64,000 bases of DNA from Aquiluna sp. KACHI24 (lineage in GTDB: Bacteria; Actinomycetota; Actinomycetes; Actinomycetales; Microbacteriaceae), in contig NZ_AP026677.1 in NCBI RefSeq assembly GCF_025997915.1, positions 186,001-250,000 on the forward strand, given 5' to 3'. A program made the position numbers and the translations under genes. Of this stretch, positions 49,272-57,727 are shown piece after piece (the first letter of the stretch is position 1; every line of letters begins with the position of its first letter). A model generated the notes under the pieces. The model saw nothing but the letters and a program-made list of their open reading frames with translations, was not told the DNA's origin and searched no databases.

Positions 49272-50119
49272 TTGCTGCCCCAGTTATCAATTGCTCTAGC
49301 GGTTAGTTTGCGACCAAGTTCGATTTGGTCTTTGGCTTTGTGAAACTCCAACATTCCAATCGAATCGATTGGTATCTCTACCAACAAATCTGGCGGATAC
49401 CCAGCGGTTCGATACCTGGTGATAATGCTCTGCATTGTTTCGATAGAGCGCTCCATCACCTCAAAGGTGCTGATGCCCTTGGGTATCTTTGCAAGCTGTT
49501 GAGTCTCGGTGTCAGAGCGTGATGCGCGCTTGTCGCTGGAGATGATTGATGGGTTGCCCATCGGGTGGTCCTTGCCCGGACCCGAAAGTGAAATCGCTAT
49601 CACCAAGTCCGCCTTATTGGAGGCTAGCGGAGCGATCGGAAGCGGATTGAGTAGACCACCATCGACCATCAATCGTCCGCCCACGGTGACCGAGGAAATC
49701 AAGCTAGGGATAGCGATCGAGGCTCTGATTGCTGCATCTAACGGCCCTTGTTGAAACCAAACTTCCTTGGCCTGCATCACATCGGTGGCAACCGCAGTGA
49801 AGGGGATGTTCAGCTCTTCAATTCTCACCTTGCCAAGAATGGAACGAACCTTGTTCATAACCTTTTCGGCCTTGATAGCACCAGGGGCAGATAGCGATGG
49901 GTCCAAAAGACGAATCACATCGGTTTGTTTTAGCGAGGTGACCCAGGATGCAAATTCCGGTAGCTTGCCCGCGCTATATAGGCCGCCAACCATCGCACCC
50001 ATTGAGGTTCCAGAGATTGCAACGATGTCAAAGCCACGTGCCTCAAGTTCTTGAATGGCACCAATGTGGGCGTAGCCCCTTGCTCCACCCGAGCCCAGCG
50101 CTAGTGCGACAGTTGCCAT
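49268..50119 (-). CDS. Patatin-like serine hydrolase
   Basis: Patatin/RssA-type hydrolase of 283 aa with a Ser-Asp dyad: oxyanion loop GSGGARGYAHIG, Ser39 in GTSMG and Asp153 in VDGGLLNP. No signal peptide. The family hydrolyses lipid acyl esters, but the gene is sandwiched between kynureninase (1-bp overlap) and tryptophan dioxygenase (4-bp overlap), precisely where a kynurenine formamidase would be expected. It could therefore act on N-formylkynurenine; this is a hypothesis, and an unrelated lipase role is just as possible. Confidence 0.85.
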   Translation of the reverse strand: MATVALALGSGGARGYAHIGAIQELEARGFDIVAISGTSMGAMVGGLYSAGKLPEFASWVTSLKQTDVIRLLDPSLSAPGAIKAEKVMNKVRSILGKVRIEELNIPFTAVATDVMQAKEVWFQQGPLDAAIRASIAIPSLISSVTVGGRLMVDGGLLNPLPIAPLASNKADLVIAISLSGPGKDHPMGNPSIISSDKRASRSDTETQQLAKIPKGISTFEVMERSIETMQSIITRYRTAGYPPDLLVEIPIDSIGMLEFHKAKDQIELGRKLTARAIDNWGSK

Positions 50120-51435
50120 TAGGTGACTCGGTTTCCATCCATTGAGACACTCTTGTATTGCTCTGAGCTAACCAGTTCGCGTAGCCTCTCGAAACCCTCA
50201 TAAACCTCTTCGTAAGAGGTAGCCAGCGGCGAGATAGCAAGTCGAATCGAACCTGGCTCGCGATAGTCCGGAATCACGTTGCTGATTTTGCGCAAGGCAT
50301 AAGCAATTAACTTGGCATCTTGGTGCTTGATGATGATGTGACCTCCACGCTGGGCTGAATCCCGCGGTGTTCCAAGCGCAAAACCCAGTGGCGCAAGCCA
50401 AGCATCGTGCAGGGCGATCATCAAATCGGTACCAACAGCGGCCTTTTGAGCAATCTTTTCGATTCCGGCTCTGCCGATCATCTCAAAGGCAACCTCGACT
50501 CCTCGGATTCCTATGATCGAAGGGGACGCAATCTGGTATCGACGAATGGTGTCTGAAGGCTCAAAGAAGGGGCCCATCTCAAACTGCTTTTCCTGAGCAA
50601 ACCAGCCTTGAATCGGGACTCGAAGCTGGGTTTGAATTTCCTTAGACACGAACAACCAGGCTGGTGAGCCAGGGCCCGAGTTTCCATATTTATAGGTGCA
50701 GCCAACCGCGAGCTGCACATCGTTCTTCTCAAATTCCAACTCAATTGAGCCAATAGCGTGTGAGCAATCCCAGACCACCAGCGCGCCGTATTTCTTTGCT
50801 AACGCATTGATCTGCTTCATCGGCTGGCGCGCGCCGGACCGATAGTTGATGGCTTGCAAAGTGAGTAGTGCCACATCCTCGCTAAGGTGTCTTTCTAGCT
50901 CCTCGGGCGAGATCATTTCATCTTGAGAATCAATTTCAACCGCTCCGGGGCCACCCATGCCATCGGTGTTTAGTGTGACCAGATTTAACGAGTGAGACTT
51001 TGCAATGCCCTCGAGGATGTAGCGATCGGTTGGGAAGTTGGCAGAGTCAATGATGATTGTCTTGCGACCCGGTCTTGCTGAGATTGCTGCCAGACAAAGT
51101 TGATAAAAATTCACACTAGTTGTGTCGCATACCAGGGTTTGACACGGCCCCGCACCAAGGGCTGTTCTTGCCAATAGGTCACCGGCGGGTTGGGCTTGGT
51201 CAATCCAATGGCTCCAGCCATCTACTAGCTCCTTGCCCCACTCTTCGACCAGGAAGTGATTCACGGCTTCAACGGTTTTCTTCGGCAATCGCCCAAGCGA
51301 ATTGCCATCGAGGTAGCAAAGCTCTGGGTCTGAGACAAAGAATTCAGACTTGAAGGTTGCGAGTGGGTCGTTGGCGTCAAGCGACTGTGCATAGCTTCGT
51401 TGCGTTGCCGCCTCCGGATCAATTCGGAAGCTCAT
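50119..51435 (-). CDS. kynU: Kynureninase
   Basis: PLP enzyme that cleaves kynurenine to anthranilate and alanine. The fold-type I signature is seen in YLDGNSLGRLPK, VVWDCSHAIGS and VGCTYKYGNSGPG with the PLP lysine; 438 aa is normal. First gene of the tryptophan-breakdown operon. ATG at 51435 lacks a Shine-Dalgarno but has TAGAGT six nt upstream. No kynurenine monooxygenase is nearby, so the route ends at anthranilate. Confidence 0.95.
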   Translation of the reverse strand: MSFRIDPEAATQRSYAQSLDANDPLATFKSEFFVSDPELCYLDGNSLGRLPKKTVEAVNHFLVEEWGKELVDGWSHWIDQAQPAGDLLARTALGAGPCQTLVCDTTSVNFYQLCLAAISARPGRKTIIIDSANFPTDRYILEGIAKSHSLNLVTLNTDGMGGPGAVEIDSQDEMISPEELERHLSEDVALLTLQAINYRSGARQPMKQINALAKKYGALVVWDCSHAIGSIELEFEKNDVQLAVGCTYKYGNSGPGSPAWLFVSKEIQTQLRVPIQGWFAQEKQFEMGPFFEPSDTIRRYQIASPSIIGIRGVEVAFEMIGRAGIEKIAQKAAVGTDLMIALHDAWLAPLGFALGTPRDSAQRGGHIIIKHQDAKLIAYALRKISNVIPDYREPGSIRLAISPLATSYEEVYEGFERLRELVSSEQYKSVSMDGNRVT

Positions 51436-51441
51436 ACCCCA

Positions 51442-51447
51442 ACTCTA
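51442..51447 (-). promoter_or_regulatory. -10 element for leaderless kynU
   Basis: Minus-strand TAGAGT ends 6 nt before the kynU ATG (51435). Confidence 0.5.
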
Positions 51448-51450
51448 TCC

Positions 51451-53235
51451 CTAGAGCAGAAGTTGGTGCTTGGCCAATTCTGCATACAGTGGCGTGCTCT
51501 TTACGAGCTCAGAGTGAGTTCCAACACCGACCACCTCACCGGCCTGTAAGACGATGATTTGATCCGAGTCGACCACTGTTGATAGTCGGTGAGCAATCAC
51601 GATTAGGGTTCGATCCTTGGCGACTGCATCGATTGCCTCGCGCATGCGCTGTTCATTTGGGCCATCGAGCGCGCTGGTTGATTCATCCAGAAGCAAGATC
51701 GGTGGTGCGGCGAGCAGCGCTCTCGCGATGGCAAGTCTCTGACGCTCACCACCCGAGAGCATGATCCCGTTCTCACCGACTTCTGCATCTAAGCCACGGG
51801 TTTCACGCTGCAAGACTTCTTCAAGGTTTACCATGCGCAACACCTCAATTAGCTCGGCATCGCTGGCCTCTGGTTTTGACAAGAGCAGATTGTCCCTGAT
51901 GGTTCCGGCGAGCACCGGAGCATCCTGTTCGACATAGCCAATTTGCCCTCTGAGTTCTGCTCTTGAGAACTCTGTTACTGGCTGACCATCCAGGAGCAGT
52001 CGACCTGCGGTGGGCTCATAGAAGCGCTCAATTAGAGAGAAGATGGTTGATTTACCCGCACCGGATGGTCCCACCAACGCCACTCTTGATCCTCGTGGGA
52101 TGGTTAGGTTGACACCCTTGAGAATTGCTACCGGCTCTTCGCCTTCGGCGGGCTCATAGCTAAAGCTCACCTCTTGAAATTCAATGGCTGTCTTGGAAAC
52201 CGGGACGTGGCTGCCGCTGACCGAGGTTTCTTCCTCATCCAGCACCATGATCTCGTTGATCCTTGCCATCGCACCCAAGGCACCCATAACCGAGGTGTAG
52301 GCGCCGAATGCTGAAATCAGTGGACCAATCATGAAGAACAGCAGGATGACGAACGTGACCAAAGACGCTATCTCGGTTGCACCCGAGGCAACTCGCAAAC
52401 CACCCAGTCCCAGCACCACGATAAATGCGGTGTTGAAAGCGATCTGAGCGATTGGCGCCACGGCTGCCGAGAGTTTGGCGATTGCGATTCCCTGGTCGTA
52501 GGCGGCATGGGCCGCCTTGCCGATCACCTCTGCCTCCTTGGCCTCAGCCCTGGAGGCACGAATGGTTCTAATGGCGCTCAGGGCGCGTTCAACGGCTGAG
52601 CTCATCTCTCCAACGCGCATCTGAGCCTTGGTGGTAGCGGAGCGAATCTTGCGACCGGTCAGTGCGATGGCCGCGACCGCCGTGAAGACAACTGCGAGGG
52701 TTGAGATCAGAAGAATCGGGTCGATAAAGGCCATCACCGCGATAGCACCAACAAATTGCAAGAGGCCACCAACGGCGTCAACAAGACCCTGGGTTAGTAC
52801 TGACTTCAGCAAGGTGGAGTCGGATCCAACTCTGGAAACTAAGTCTCCAACTCGTCTACGGTCATACTCGGAGATGGGTAGTCGCAGCATCCTGCCAACT
52901 AAGGCCTTGCGAGTGGTGAGCACGACACCTTCACCTGTTTTATAAAGCAGGTAGTACTGGAATGCGTTTACCAGGGCAGCGACCAAGATCAGGGCGACCA
53001 GCGCCAGTGCCAAAGTCGAGATGTCGAGCTGTTTCTCCACTGCGCTGATCAGCTGGCCGACAACCAAAGGCTGGGAGAGAGCTAGTGCTGAGGCGATTAT
53101 CGAAAGGCCTAGGGCGAGGTAGAGCGCTTTCCGGTGATCTTTCAGGTAGGGAAATAGGTCTTTTAGATTTGCCCTTGGCCCCCTGTATTCGCGTGAGCGT
53201 GGGTTCTGGGTTGGGTCTTGGTAATACTCACTCAT
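51451..53235 (-). CDS. ABC exporter half-transporter
   Basis: Type IV ABC exporter, 594 aa, membrane domain about 35-320 and nucleotide-binding domain about 350-590. Walker A GPSGAGKST, signature LSGGERQRL and Walker B LLLDESTSALD with catalytic Glu are all canonical, so a homodimer is the simplest reading. The substrate is unknown. It starts within the last 8 bp of the DNA methyltransferase gene and so is probably co-transcribed with it, an unusual pairing. Confidence 0.9.
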   Translation of the reverse strand: MSEYYQDPTQNPRSREYRGPRANLKDLFPYLKDHRKALYLALGLSIIASALALSQPLVVGQLISAVEKQLDISTLALALVALILVAALVNAFQYYLLYKTGEGVVLTTRKALVGRMLRLPISEYDRRRVGDLVSRVGSDSTLLKSVLTQGLVDAVGGLLQFVGAIAVMAFIDPILLISTLAVVFTAVAAIALTGRKIRSATTKAQMRVGEMSSAVERALSAIRTIRASRAEAKEAEVIGKAAHAAYDQGIAIAKLSAAVAPIAQIAFNTAFIVVLGLGGLRVASGATEIASLVTFVILLFFMIGPLISAFGAYTSVMGALGAMARINEIMVLDEEETSVSGSHVPVSKTAIEFQEVSFSYEPAEGEEPVAILKGVNLTIPRGSRVALVGPSGAGKSTIFSLIERFYEPTAGRLLLDGQPVTEFSRAELRGQIGYVEQDAPVLAGTIRDNLLLSKPEASDAELIEVLRMVNLEEVLQRETRGLDAEVGENGIMLSGGERQRLAIARALLAAPPILLLDESTSALDGPNEQRMREAIDAVAKDRTLIVIAHRLSTVVDSDQIIVLQAGEVVGVGTHSELVKSTPLYAELAKHQLLL

Positions 53236-54082
53236 TGGGTACTTCTCCAGTCTTGAAACCGTCTCCCCAAAGCTTCTCGTTGATCAAGTAGTTGATCTCC
53301 TGGAATGAGACAGCCTTGGTATAGGCGGTGTTGTGAGCGAACTTTGAATAATCTAAGCCCTCTAAAAGCTCGAGCACCCACGGTTCTCTGACAGCCAAAA
53401 ACATCAGGGTGGTATTTGGCTTTCGCTCGAATTCTCTGTAGAGCCTGCCTGCTCCAAAGCCAAAACAGCGAAACGCAATATCGGCCTCTGAAGCAGAGAC
53501 TTTGCGAATCAGTCCAGATTGCGGCACGGATATCTTTTCCCGGAGCTGATCTTTGCGCTCCCAGAGCTGAAAGCAACTTCTCAGGTCGTTGCGGATTGCG
53601 ATCGGCTCAGCAGAATCAGACTCATAGATGACCTCGACATCCATGTCGGAAACCAGGTGAAAGTTGGGGTGCAAACGGTTTATTACAGACCACTTGCGCC
53701 AGGAGCGTGGGACCAAGAAGGCGATATGACTGGTGAAGTTGGCAGCGTGATTGAAAAAGGGAACGGAGAGTTGGTTGTTTCTACCAAAGGGGGGATTTCC
53801 GATAGCCACATAATCACTGCGATTGAGTTTTTGCTCAAGAAAGTCCGCTCGTTTGACCCCGGGGTGTTTGGGATGAATGTCAAACGACAGAATGTCTGCA
53901 ATCCCTTGTTCTTGAAGAGCTTTGATGAAGCTGCCGGTCCCCCCGGAGGGCTCGAGAAAAGGCTTGGCTTTCAGCGAAGGATGATTGTCCAGCAGGTCAA
54001 GAACCAGCTCGTTGGCGAGCTGGAGCGGGGTGTAGTACTGCTCGTCACCTGAGGTGCGGCGGTTACCCAATCGCTCTTTCAC
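53228..54082 (-). CDS. Solitary DNA methyltransferase, N6-adenine type
   Basis: A 284-aa class I methyltransferase with DNA-methylase features: QYYTP near the N-terminus (residues 15-19, like HsdM QFFTP), motif I EPSGGTGSF (44-52), acidic SFDIHP (66-71) and motif IV NPPF (96-99), the catalytic loop of N6-adenine methylases. No target-recognition domain is obvious, and no restriction or specificity gene is adjacent. GTG start at 54082 with TATGTT six nt upstream. It may be a regulatory or phage-derived methylase, or methylate RNA or protein instead. Confidence 0.8.
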   Translation of the reverse strand: MKERLGNRRTSGDEQYYTPLQLANELVLDLLDNHPSLKAKPFLEPSGGTGSFIKALQEQGIADILSFDIHPKHPGVKRADFLEQKLNRSDYVAIGNPPFGRNNQLSVPFFNHAANFTSHIAFLVPRSWRKWSVINRLHPNFHLVSDMDVEVIYESDSAEPIAIRNDLRSCFQLWERKDQLREKISVPQSGLIRKVSASEADIAFRCFGFGAGRLYREFERKPNTTLMFLAVREPWVLELLEGLDYSKFAHNTAYTKAVSFQEINYLINEKLWGDGFKTGEVPNE

Positions 54083-54088
54083 CGCTCA

Positions 54089-54094
54089 AACATA
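54089..54094 (-). promoter_or_regulatory. -10 element for leaderless DNA methyltransferase gene
   Basis: Minus-strand TATGTT ends 6 nt before the GTG start (54082). Confidence 0.45.
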
Positions 54095-54104
54095 TCTCAC
54101 GCTG

Positions 54105-54133
54105 GGTAACAAATCTGGAGCGTGTTCGTTACC
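54105..54133. repeat. GGTAAC inverted repeat between divergent genes
   Basis: GGTAAC (54105-54110) and GTTACC (54128-54133) form an inverted repeat with a 17-bp spacer; a third copy, GGTTACC, is at 54061-54067 inside the methyltransferase gene. Possible operator for the divergent methyltransferase and ABC-2 operons. Confidence 0.35.
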
Positions 54134-54199
54134 TCATCTCGGTCCTCACTTTGATAGCCTGTAGGGCTGCCCAGTGTCGGGCATCAGAAAGAGTTCAGA

Positions 54200-55141
54200 T
54201 TGTCGCAAAACACGCAGCGCGAAATCGTAATTCGTGCCAAAGATTTGAAAAAGAGCTACAAGGACTTCGTAGCGGTCGACGGTATTAACTTCCAGGTTTA
54301 CCGCGGAGAGTCGTTTGGTCTCCTGGGTCCAAACGGTGCCGGTAAGTCCACCACTATGAAGATGATCTCCTCGGTTTCACAGCGCAGCTCGGGTGAGCTA
54401 GAGATCCTGGGCAAGGAGCCAAACACTCAGGGCCCTGAGATTCGTGCTCACCTTGGAGTCGTGCCACAAAAGGATCTGCTAGATCGCGAGCTCAAGGTTT
54501 GGGAAAACCTAATGGTTTACGGCCGCTACTTTGGCCTTTCTCGCAAGTGGCTCAAGGGCAAGATCGAGGAGCTTCTGGACTTTGCTCAGTTGCAGGACAA
54601 GCGAAATTCCAAGGCTGATGACCTATCCGGTGGCATGCAGCGCAGACTTGCGATCGCCCGCGGACTTGTAAATGAACCAGAGATTTTGCTGCTGGATGAA
54701 CCAACCACCGGCCTAGATCCTCAGGCAAGACACATCCTGTGGGATCGCCTGTTCCGCCTCAAGGAGCAGGGTGTGACTTTGGTCATTACCACCCACTACA
54801 TGGATGAGGCCGAGCAGCTTTGCGACCGCTTGATCGTGATGGACAAGGGTCAGATCATGGCCGAGGGATCACCGGCCGAACTAATCAAGCAGTACTCGTC
54901 TAAGGAGGTCGTTGAGGTTCGCTTTGGAGCTGACCGCAACGAGGTTTTTGCCAAGGAACTAGAGGGCATGGGAGATCGCATCGAGGTGCTACCAGACCGC
55001 ATCCTCATTTACACCGAGCAGGGCGAAGCGCTACTTGCCAAGATCATTGAATCGGGTAAGAACCCGATCACCTCGCTGGTTCGACGCTCTTCATTGGAAG
55101 ACGTGTTCCTAAGACTTACCGGTAGGACGCTGGTCGACTAA
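54200..55141 (+). CDS. ABC-2 exporter ATPase, NodI/DrrA type
   Basis: ATP-binding subunit (313 aa) of an ABC-2 exporter. Walker A GPNGAGKSTTMKM, LGVVPQKDLLDREL (NodI-like), signature LSGGMQRRLAIARGL, Walker B LLLDEPTTGLDP and the His-loop ITTHYMDEAEQL are intact. About 80 residues follow the core, as in DrrA and NodI. TTG start at 54200; its TAA overlaps the first permease ATG by one base. Drugs or lipid-linked glycans are typical cargo of this branch. Confidence 0.9.
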   Translation: MSQNTQREIVIRAKDLKKSYKDFVAVDGINFQVYRGESFGLLGPNGAGKSTTMKMISSVSQRSSGELEILGKEPNTQGPEIRAHLGVVPQKDLLDRELKVWENLMVYGRYFGLSRKWLKGKIEELLDFAQLQDKRNSKADDLSGGMQRRLAIARGLVNEPEILLLDEPTTGLDPQARHILWDRLFRLKEQGVTLVITTHYMDEAEQLCDRLIVMDKGQIMAEGSPAELIKQYSSKEVVEVRFGADRNEVFAKELEGMGDRIEVLPDRILIYTEQGEALLAKIIESGKNPITSLVRRSSLEDVFLRLTGRTLVD

Positions 55142-55974
55142 TGAGTGATCTGAGATTTGCACCCGGCAAGGTGGTGGATCCAAAACGGGCCGTGAAATAC
55201 GGTGCACTGCGAGTTGCCGAATATCGCTTTTACTCGATGTCCAAATGGATGGGCGCTATCTTCGCGTTCGGTCTTGGAAACCCAATCCTTTACCTGATTT
55301 CCGTGGGTCTTGGAATTGGAGCACTGGTTGATGCCAATACTGGTGGTCAAGGGATCCTGGGCGTCAGCTACCTGCAGTTCGTTGCACCAGCGCTTCTCGC
55401 CTCGGCCGCAATCCAGGGAGTCATGGACGAGGTCACCTTCCCAACGATGGATGGTTTTGTCTGGGACAAGCTATTTTTCGCCATCAATGCGACCTCGGTT
55501 TCTGCCCGTCAGATCGCCGATGGAGTCATGATTGTGGCTCTGGGTCGAGGGCTATTTACTTGCCTCCTATACCTGGGCGTACTCCTAGCATTCGGTGCTG
55601 TGCCGTTTTCTAGCGTGCTGGGCCTATTGGCATCTTCGATGCTGGCTGCCTGGGGTTGGGCGGCGGTGATGCTTGCCATCACGGCGAGACTGGAAAGGGA
55701 TGAGGGCTACTTCGCCATCATCGGCCGATTCGTCATCGCACCTATGTTTTTGTTCTCGGGCACTTTCTACCCGCTAGAGCAGATGCCTATCTACCTCCAG
55801 CCACTGGGTTGGATTTCTCCCCTTTGGCATGCCACCGAGCTGGGCAGAAACCTCAGCTATGGCATGCCGGTTGAGCCGACGATGTTCTTCGTCCACATCG
55901 GCTATCTGGCACTTCTTGGAGTCTTAGGCATGGCATTTACCTATCCGAAGTTTGCCGAAAGGTTGTCACGATGA
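55141..55974 (+). CDS. ABC-2 permease 1, NodJ/DrrB type
   Basis: Membrane subunit of 277 aa with six hydrophobic helices after a 50-residue cytoplasmic start. The block MFLFSGTFYPLEQMPIYL near the end is typical of the NodJ group of ABC-2 permeases. It is a tandem paralogue of the next gene, which has MFLFSGTFFPVSVYPEWI at the same place, so the exporter is probably a heterodimeric channel. Overlaps the ATPase stop by 1 bp and the second permease by 4 bp. Confidence 0.87.
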   Translation: MSDLRFAPGKVVDPKRAVKYGALRVAEYRFYSMSKWMGAIFAFGLGNPILYLISVGLGIGALVDANTGGQGILGVSYLQFVAPALLASAAIQGVMDEVTFPTMDGFVWDKLFFAINATSVSARQIADGVMIVALGRGLFTCLLYLGVLLAFGAVPFSSVLGLLASSMLAAWGWAAVMLAITARLERDEGYFAIIGRFVIAPMFLFSGTFYPLEQMPIYLQPLGWISPLWHATELGRNLSYGMPVEPTMFFVHIGYLALLGVLGMAFTYPKFAERLSR

Positions 55975-56813
55975 TCGCCGGAATGACAGTGAACATGGCA
56001 GTTGCCATAGCCGAAAAGCGAGCGCAACGAGCCGGCTCAGCGGTTTATGCAGGCCGCGCTCGAGTGATGATCGAGCGTGCCGTTTATGCCGCCAAGAGCT
56101 CCAACTGGTTAGTGATTGTGTCGGGCTTTGTTGAGCCGGTGCTTTATCTGGCTGCGTTTGGATTTGGTATTGGTCAGCTGATCGGAAATGTGACAGACGG
56201 GAATGGTAACCCAGTTACTTACGCCGCTTTCATCGCTCCCGCTCTGTTGGCAACCAGCGCCATGAACGGTGCTATTTACGATGCCACTTGGAACGTTTTT
56301 TTCAAGATGCACTTTGGCAAGGTTTACCAGATGGTGCTCTCATCGTCATTGGGACCACTCGATGTTGCTTTGGGTGAAATTGCCTGGGCGCTGCTTCGCG
56401 GTGCTGCATACTCGGTTGGTTTCATGGCGATCGCCGCACCGCTTGGTTTAGTTACCAGCTGGTGGGGCATTTTGGCCATTCCTGCTGCAACCATCATCGC
56501 CTTCGGCTTTGCCTCCTTTGGCATGGCGGTGACAAGCTACATGAAGAACTTCCAGCAGATGCAGTGGGTGAGTTTTGCGCTACTACCCATGTTCTTGTTC
56601 TCTGGAACCTTTTTCCCAGTCAGCGTTTACCCAGAGTGGATTCAGGCGATTGTTATGGCCTTGCCGCTGTGGCAGGGTGTCGAATTGGTCAGAGCACTGA
56701 CCCTGGGCAACATTTCAGTCGCACTCCTTGGTCACCTCGCTTACTTCGCAGTCATGATTGCAATTGGTTTGGTCTTCACCACGAGACGGTTGCGAGAGCT
56801 ATTCATGAGATAG
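55971..56813 (+). CDS. ABC-2 permease 2, NodJ/DrrB type
   Basis: Second membrane subunit, 280 aa, paralogous to permease 1, with about six helices and a basic N-terminal 45 residues (AVAIAEKRAQRAGSAV...). Conserved NGAIYDATWNVFFKMHFGKVY is typical of NodJ-like proteins acting on lipo-oligosaccharides. ATG at 55971 overlaps the preceding stop by 4 bp. A strong terminator follows the stop, so the operon is exactly three genes. Confidence 0.87.
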   Translation: MIAGMTVNMAVAIAEKRAQRAGSAVYAGRARVMIERAVYAAKSSNWLVIVSGFVEPVLYLAAFGFGIGQLIGNVTDGNGNPVTYAAFIAPALLATSAMNGAIYDATWNVFFKMHFGKVYQMVLSSSLGPLDVALGEIAWALLRGAAYSVGFMAIAAPLGLVTSWWGILAIPAATIIAFGFASFGMAVTSYMKNFQQMQWVSFALLPMFLFSGTFFPVSVYPEWIQAIVMALPLWQGVELVRALTLGNISVALLGHLAYFAVMIAIGLVFTTRRLRELFMR

Positions 56814-56814
56814 C

Positions 56815-56843
56815 AAAAACCCCAGCCAGCGGCTGGGGTTTTT
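56815..56843 (+). terminator. Intrinsic terminator of the ABC-2 operon
   Basis: AAAAACCCCAGCC (56815-56827) pairs with GGCTGGGGTTTTT (56831-56843), 3-nt loop. It ends 11 bp before the stop codon of the convergent 125-aa gene and works in both directions. Confidence 0.9.
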
Positions 56844-56854
56844 CTCTATCTGAG

Positions 56855-57232
56855 TTACCAGAAAACAGCTAGCACTACGTTTAAGACAGCTAGAAGTCCA
56901 ATGGTTCCGAAGATTGGAGCCTTAACCGAATCCTTCTTCTTGTTCAGAAGAATTAGGACGAGTAGCACGATTAGGACCAGAGACTTAATGCCAATCTTCA
57001 TGTGGTTCAGTTCTGGCGCCCACTCCATCATCGCCATCCACTCACGAACACCAACTAGCAATAGTCCAGTGGCGAGCAGGGTCCATGCGCCATGAACCAT
57101 GGCTGGGACGATCTTTGCGGCTCCCTGAGCCATGGCCTTCATTTGAGTCATAAAGCCACCAAACACGGCGGCAAAACCGATGAAGTGCAAAACGATTAGT
57201 GAGTTGCGCACAATCTCAGCAGTTAGTTCCAT
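56855..57232 (-). CDS. Small four-helix membrane protein, unknown
   Basis: A 125-aa protein with four predicted membrane helices (about 7-27, 43-63, 75-95, 103-123) and few charged residues apart from the LLNKKKDSVK loop. I do not recognise a named family with confidence; similar small proteins recur in Microbacteriaceae. ATG with strong AAAGGAG. It follows ribH by 33 bp, which hold a perfect 17-bp palindrome just upstream of the Shine-Dalgarno, so its translation or transcription may be separately regulated. Confidence 0.75.
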   Translation of the reverse strand: MELTAEIVRNSLIVLHFIGFAAVFGGFMTQMKAMAQGAAKIVPAMVHGAWTLLATGLLLVGVREWMAMMEWAPELNHMKIGIKSLVLIVLLVLILLNKKKDSVKAPIFGTIGLLAVLNVVLAVFW

Positions 57233-57242
57233 TTTTTCTCCT

Positions 57243-57259
57243 TTGGACTAATAGTCCAA
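57243..57259. repeat. 17-bp palindrome before the small membrane protein gene
   Basis: TTGGACTA, a central A, then TAGTCCAA: perfect dyad. On the minus strand it directly abuts the AAAGGAG Shine-Dalgarno of the gene ending at 56855. It may be an operator or an mRNA hairpin. Confidence 0.55.
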
Positions 57260-57265
57260 GGCTAA

Positions 57266-57727
57266 CTAACTAATCAGAGAAAGCATGTGCAGTGCGGCCT
57301 GAACCGACTCAGCGCCCTTGTCTTCTTTTGAGCCTTCTAGACCAGCGCGCGCAATTGCCTGAGCTTCGTCGTCAACCGTGAGAAGACCGAAACCGATGGG
57401 CTTGCCATACTCCAGCTGAACCTGGGTTAGGCCTGTGGTTGCAGAGTCACAGACGTAGTCAAAGTGTGGGGTTTCTCCCTGAATCACAACGCCGAGAGCG
57501 ATTACCGCATCGGCTCCCTGATCAAAGGCCCACTTGGCAGCAAGTGGCAACTCGAATGCTCCTGGGACCTTGTGAACCTGAACATCCTCGGCGCCGGCCT
57601 TTTCTAGCTCCCGCATTGCGCCAAGAACCAAGCCATCCATGACACGGGTGTGCCAAGAGGTAGCTACTACATAAATCTTTTTTCCAGCAGCAGAAACCTC
57701 TAGCTGCGGTGCTCCAGAACCACTCAC
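57266..57727 (-). CDS. ribH: 6,7-dimethyl-8-ribityllumazine synthase
   Basis: Condenses the pyrimidine intermediate with dihydroxybutanone phosphate, the penultimate step of riboflavin synthesis. VVATSWHTRVMDGL, the KVPGAFELPLAAK block and the ALGVVIQGETPHFDYV loop with the active-site His are typical. Length of 153 aa is normal. Last gene of ribD-ribE-ribBA-ribH; its start overlaps the ribBA stop by one base. Confidence 0.95.
   Translation of the reverse strand: MSGSGAPQLEVSAAGKKIYVVATSWHTRVMDGLVLGAMRELEKAGAEDVQVHKVPGAFELPLAAKWAFDQGADAVIALGVVIQGETPHFDYVCDSATTGLTQVQLEYGKPIGFGLLTVDDEAQAIARAGLEGSKEDKGAESVQAALHMLSLIS

Noticed and set aside
49268-50119. Patatin-like protein as a phage-defence effector (CBASS type)
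   Set aside because: No nucleotidyltransferase, cap gene or other defence partner; the neighbours are kynurenine enzymes.
53228-54082. Restriction-modification, BREX or DISARM locus
   Set aside because: Only a lone methylase is present; the flanking genes are ordinary ABC transporters.
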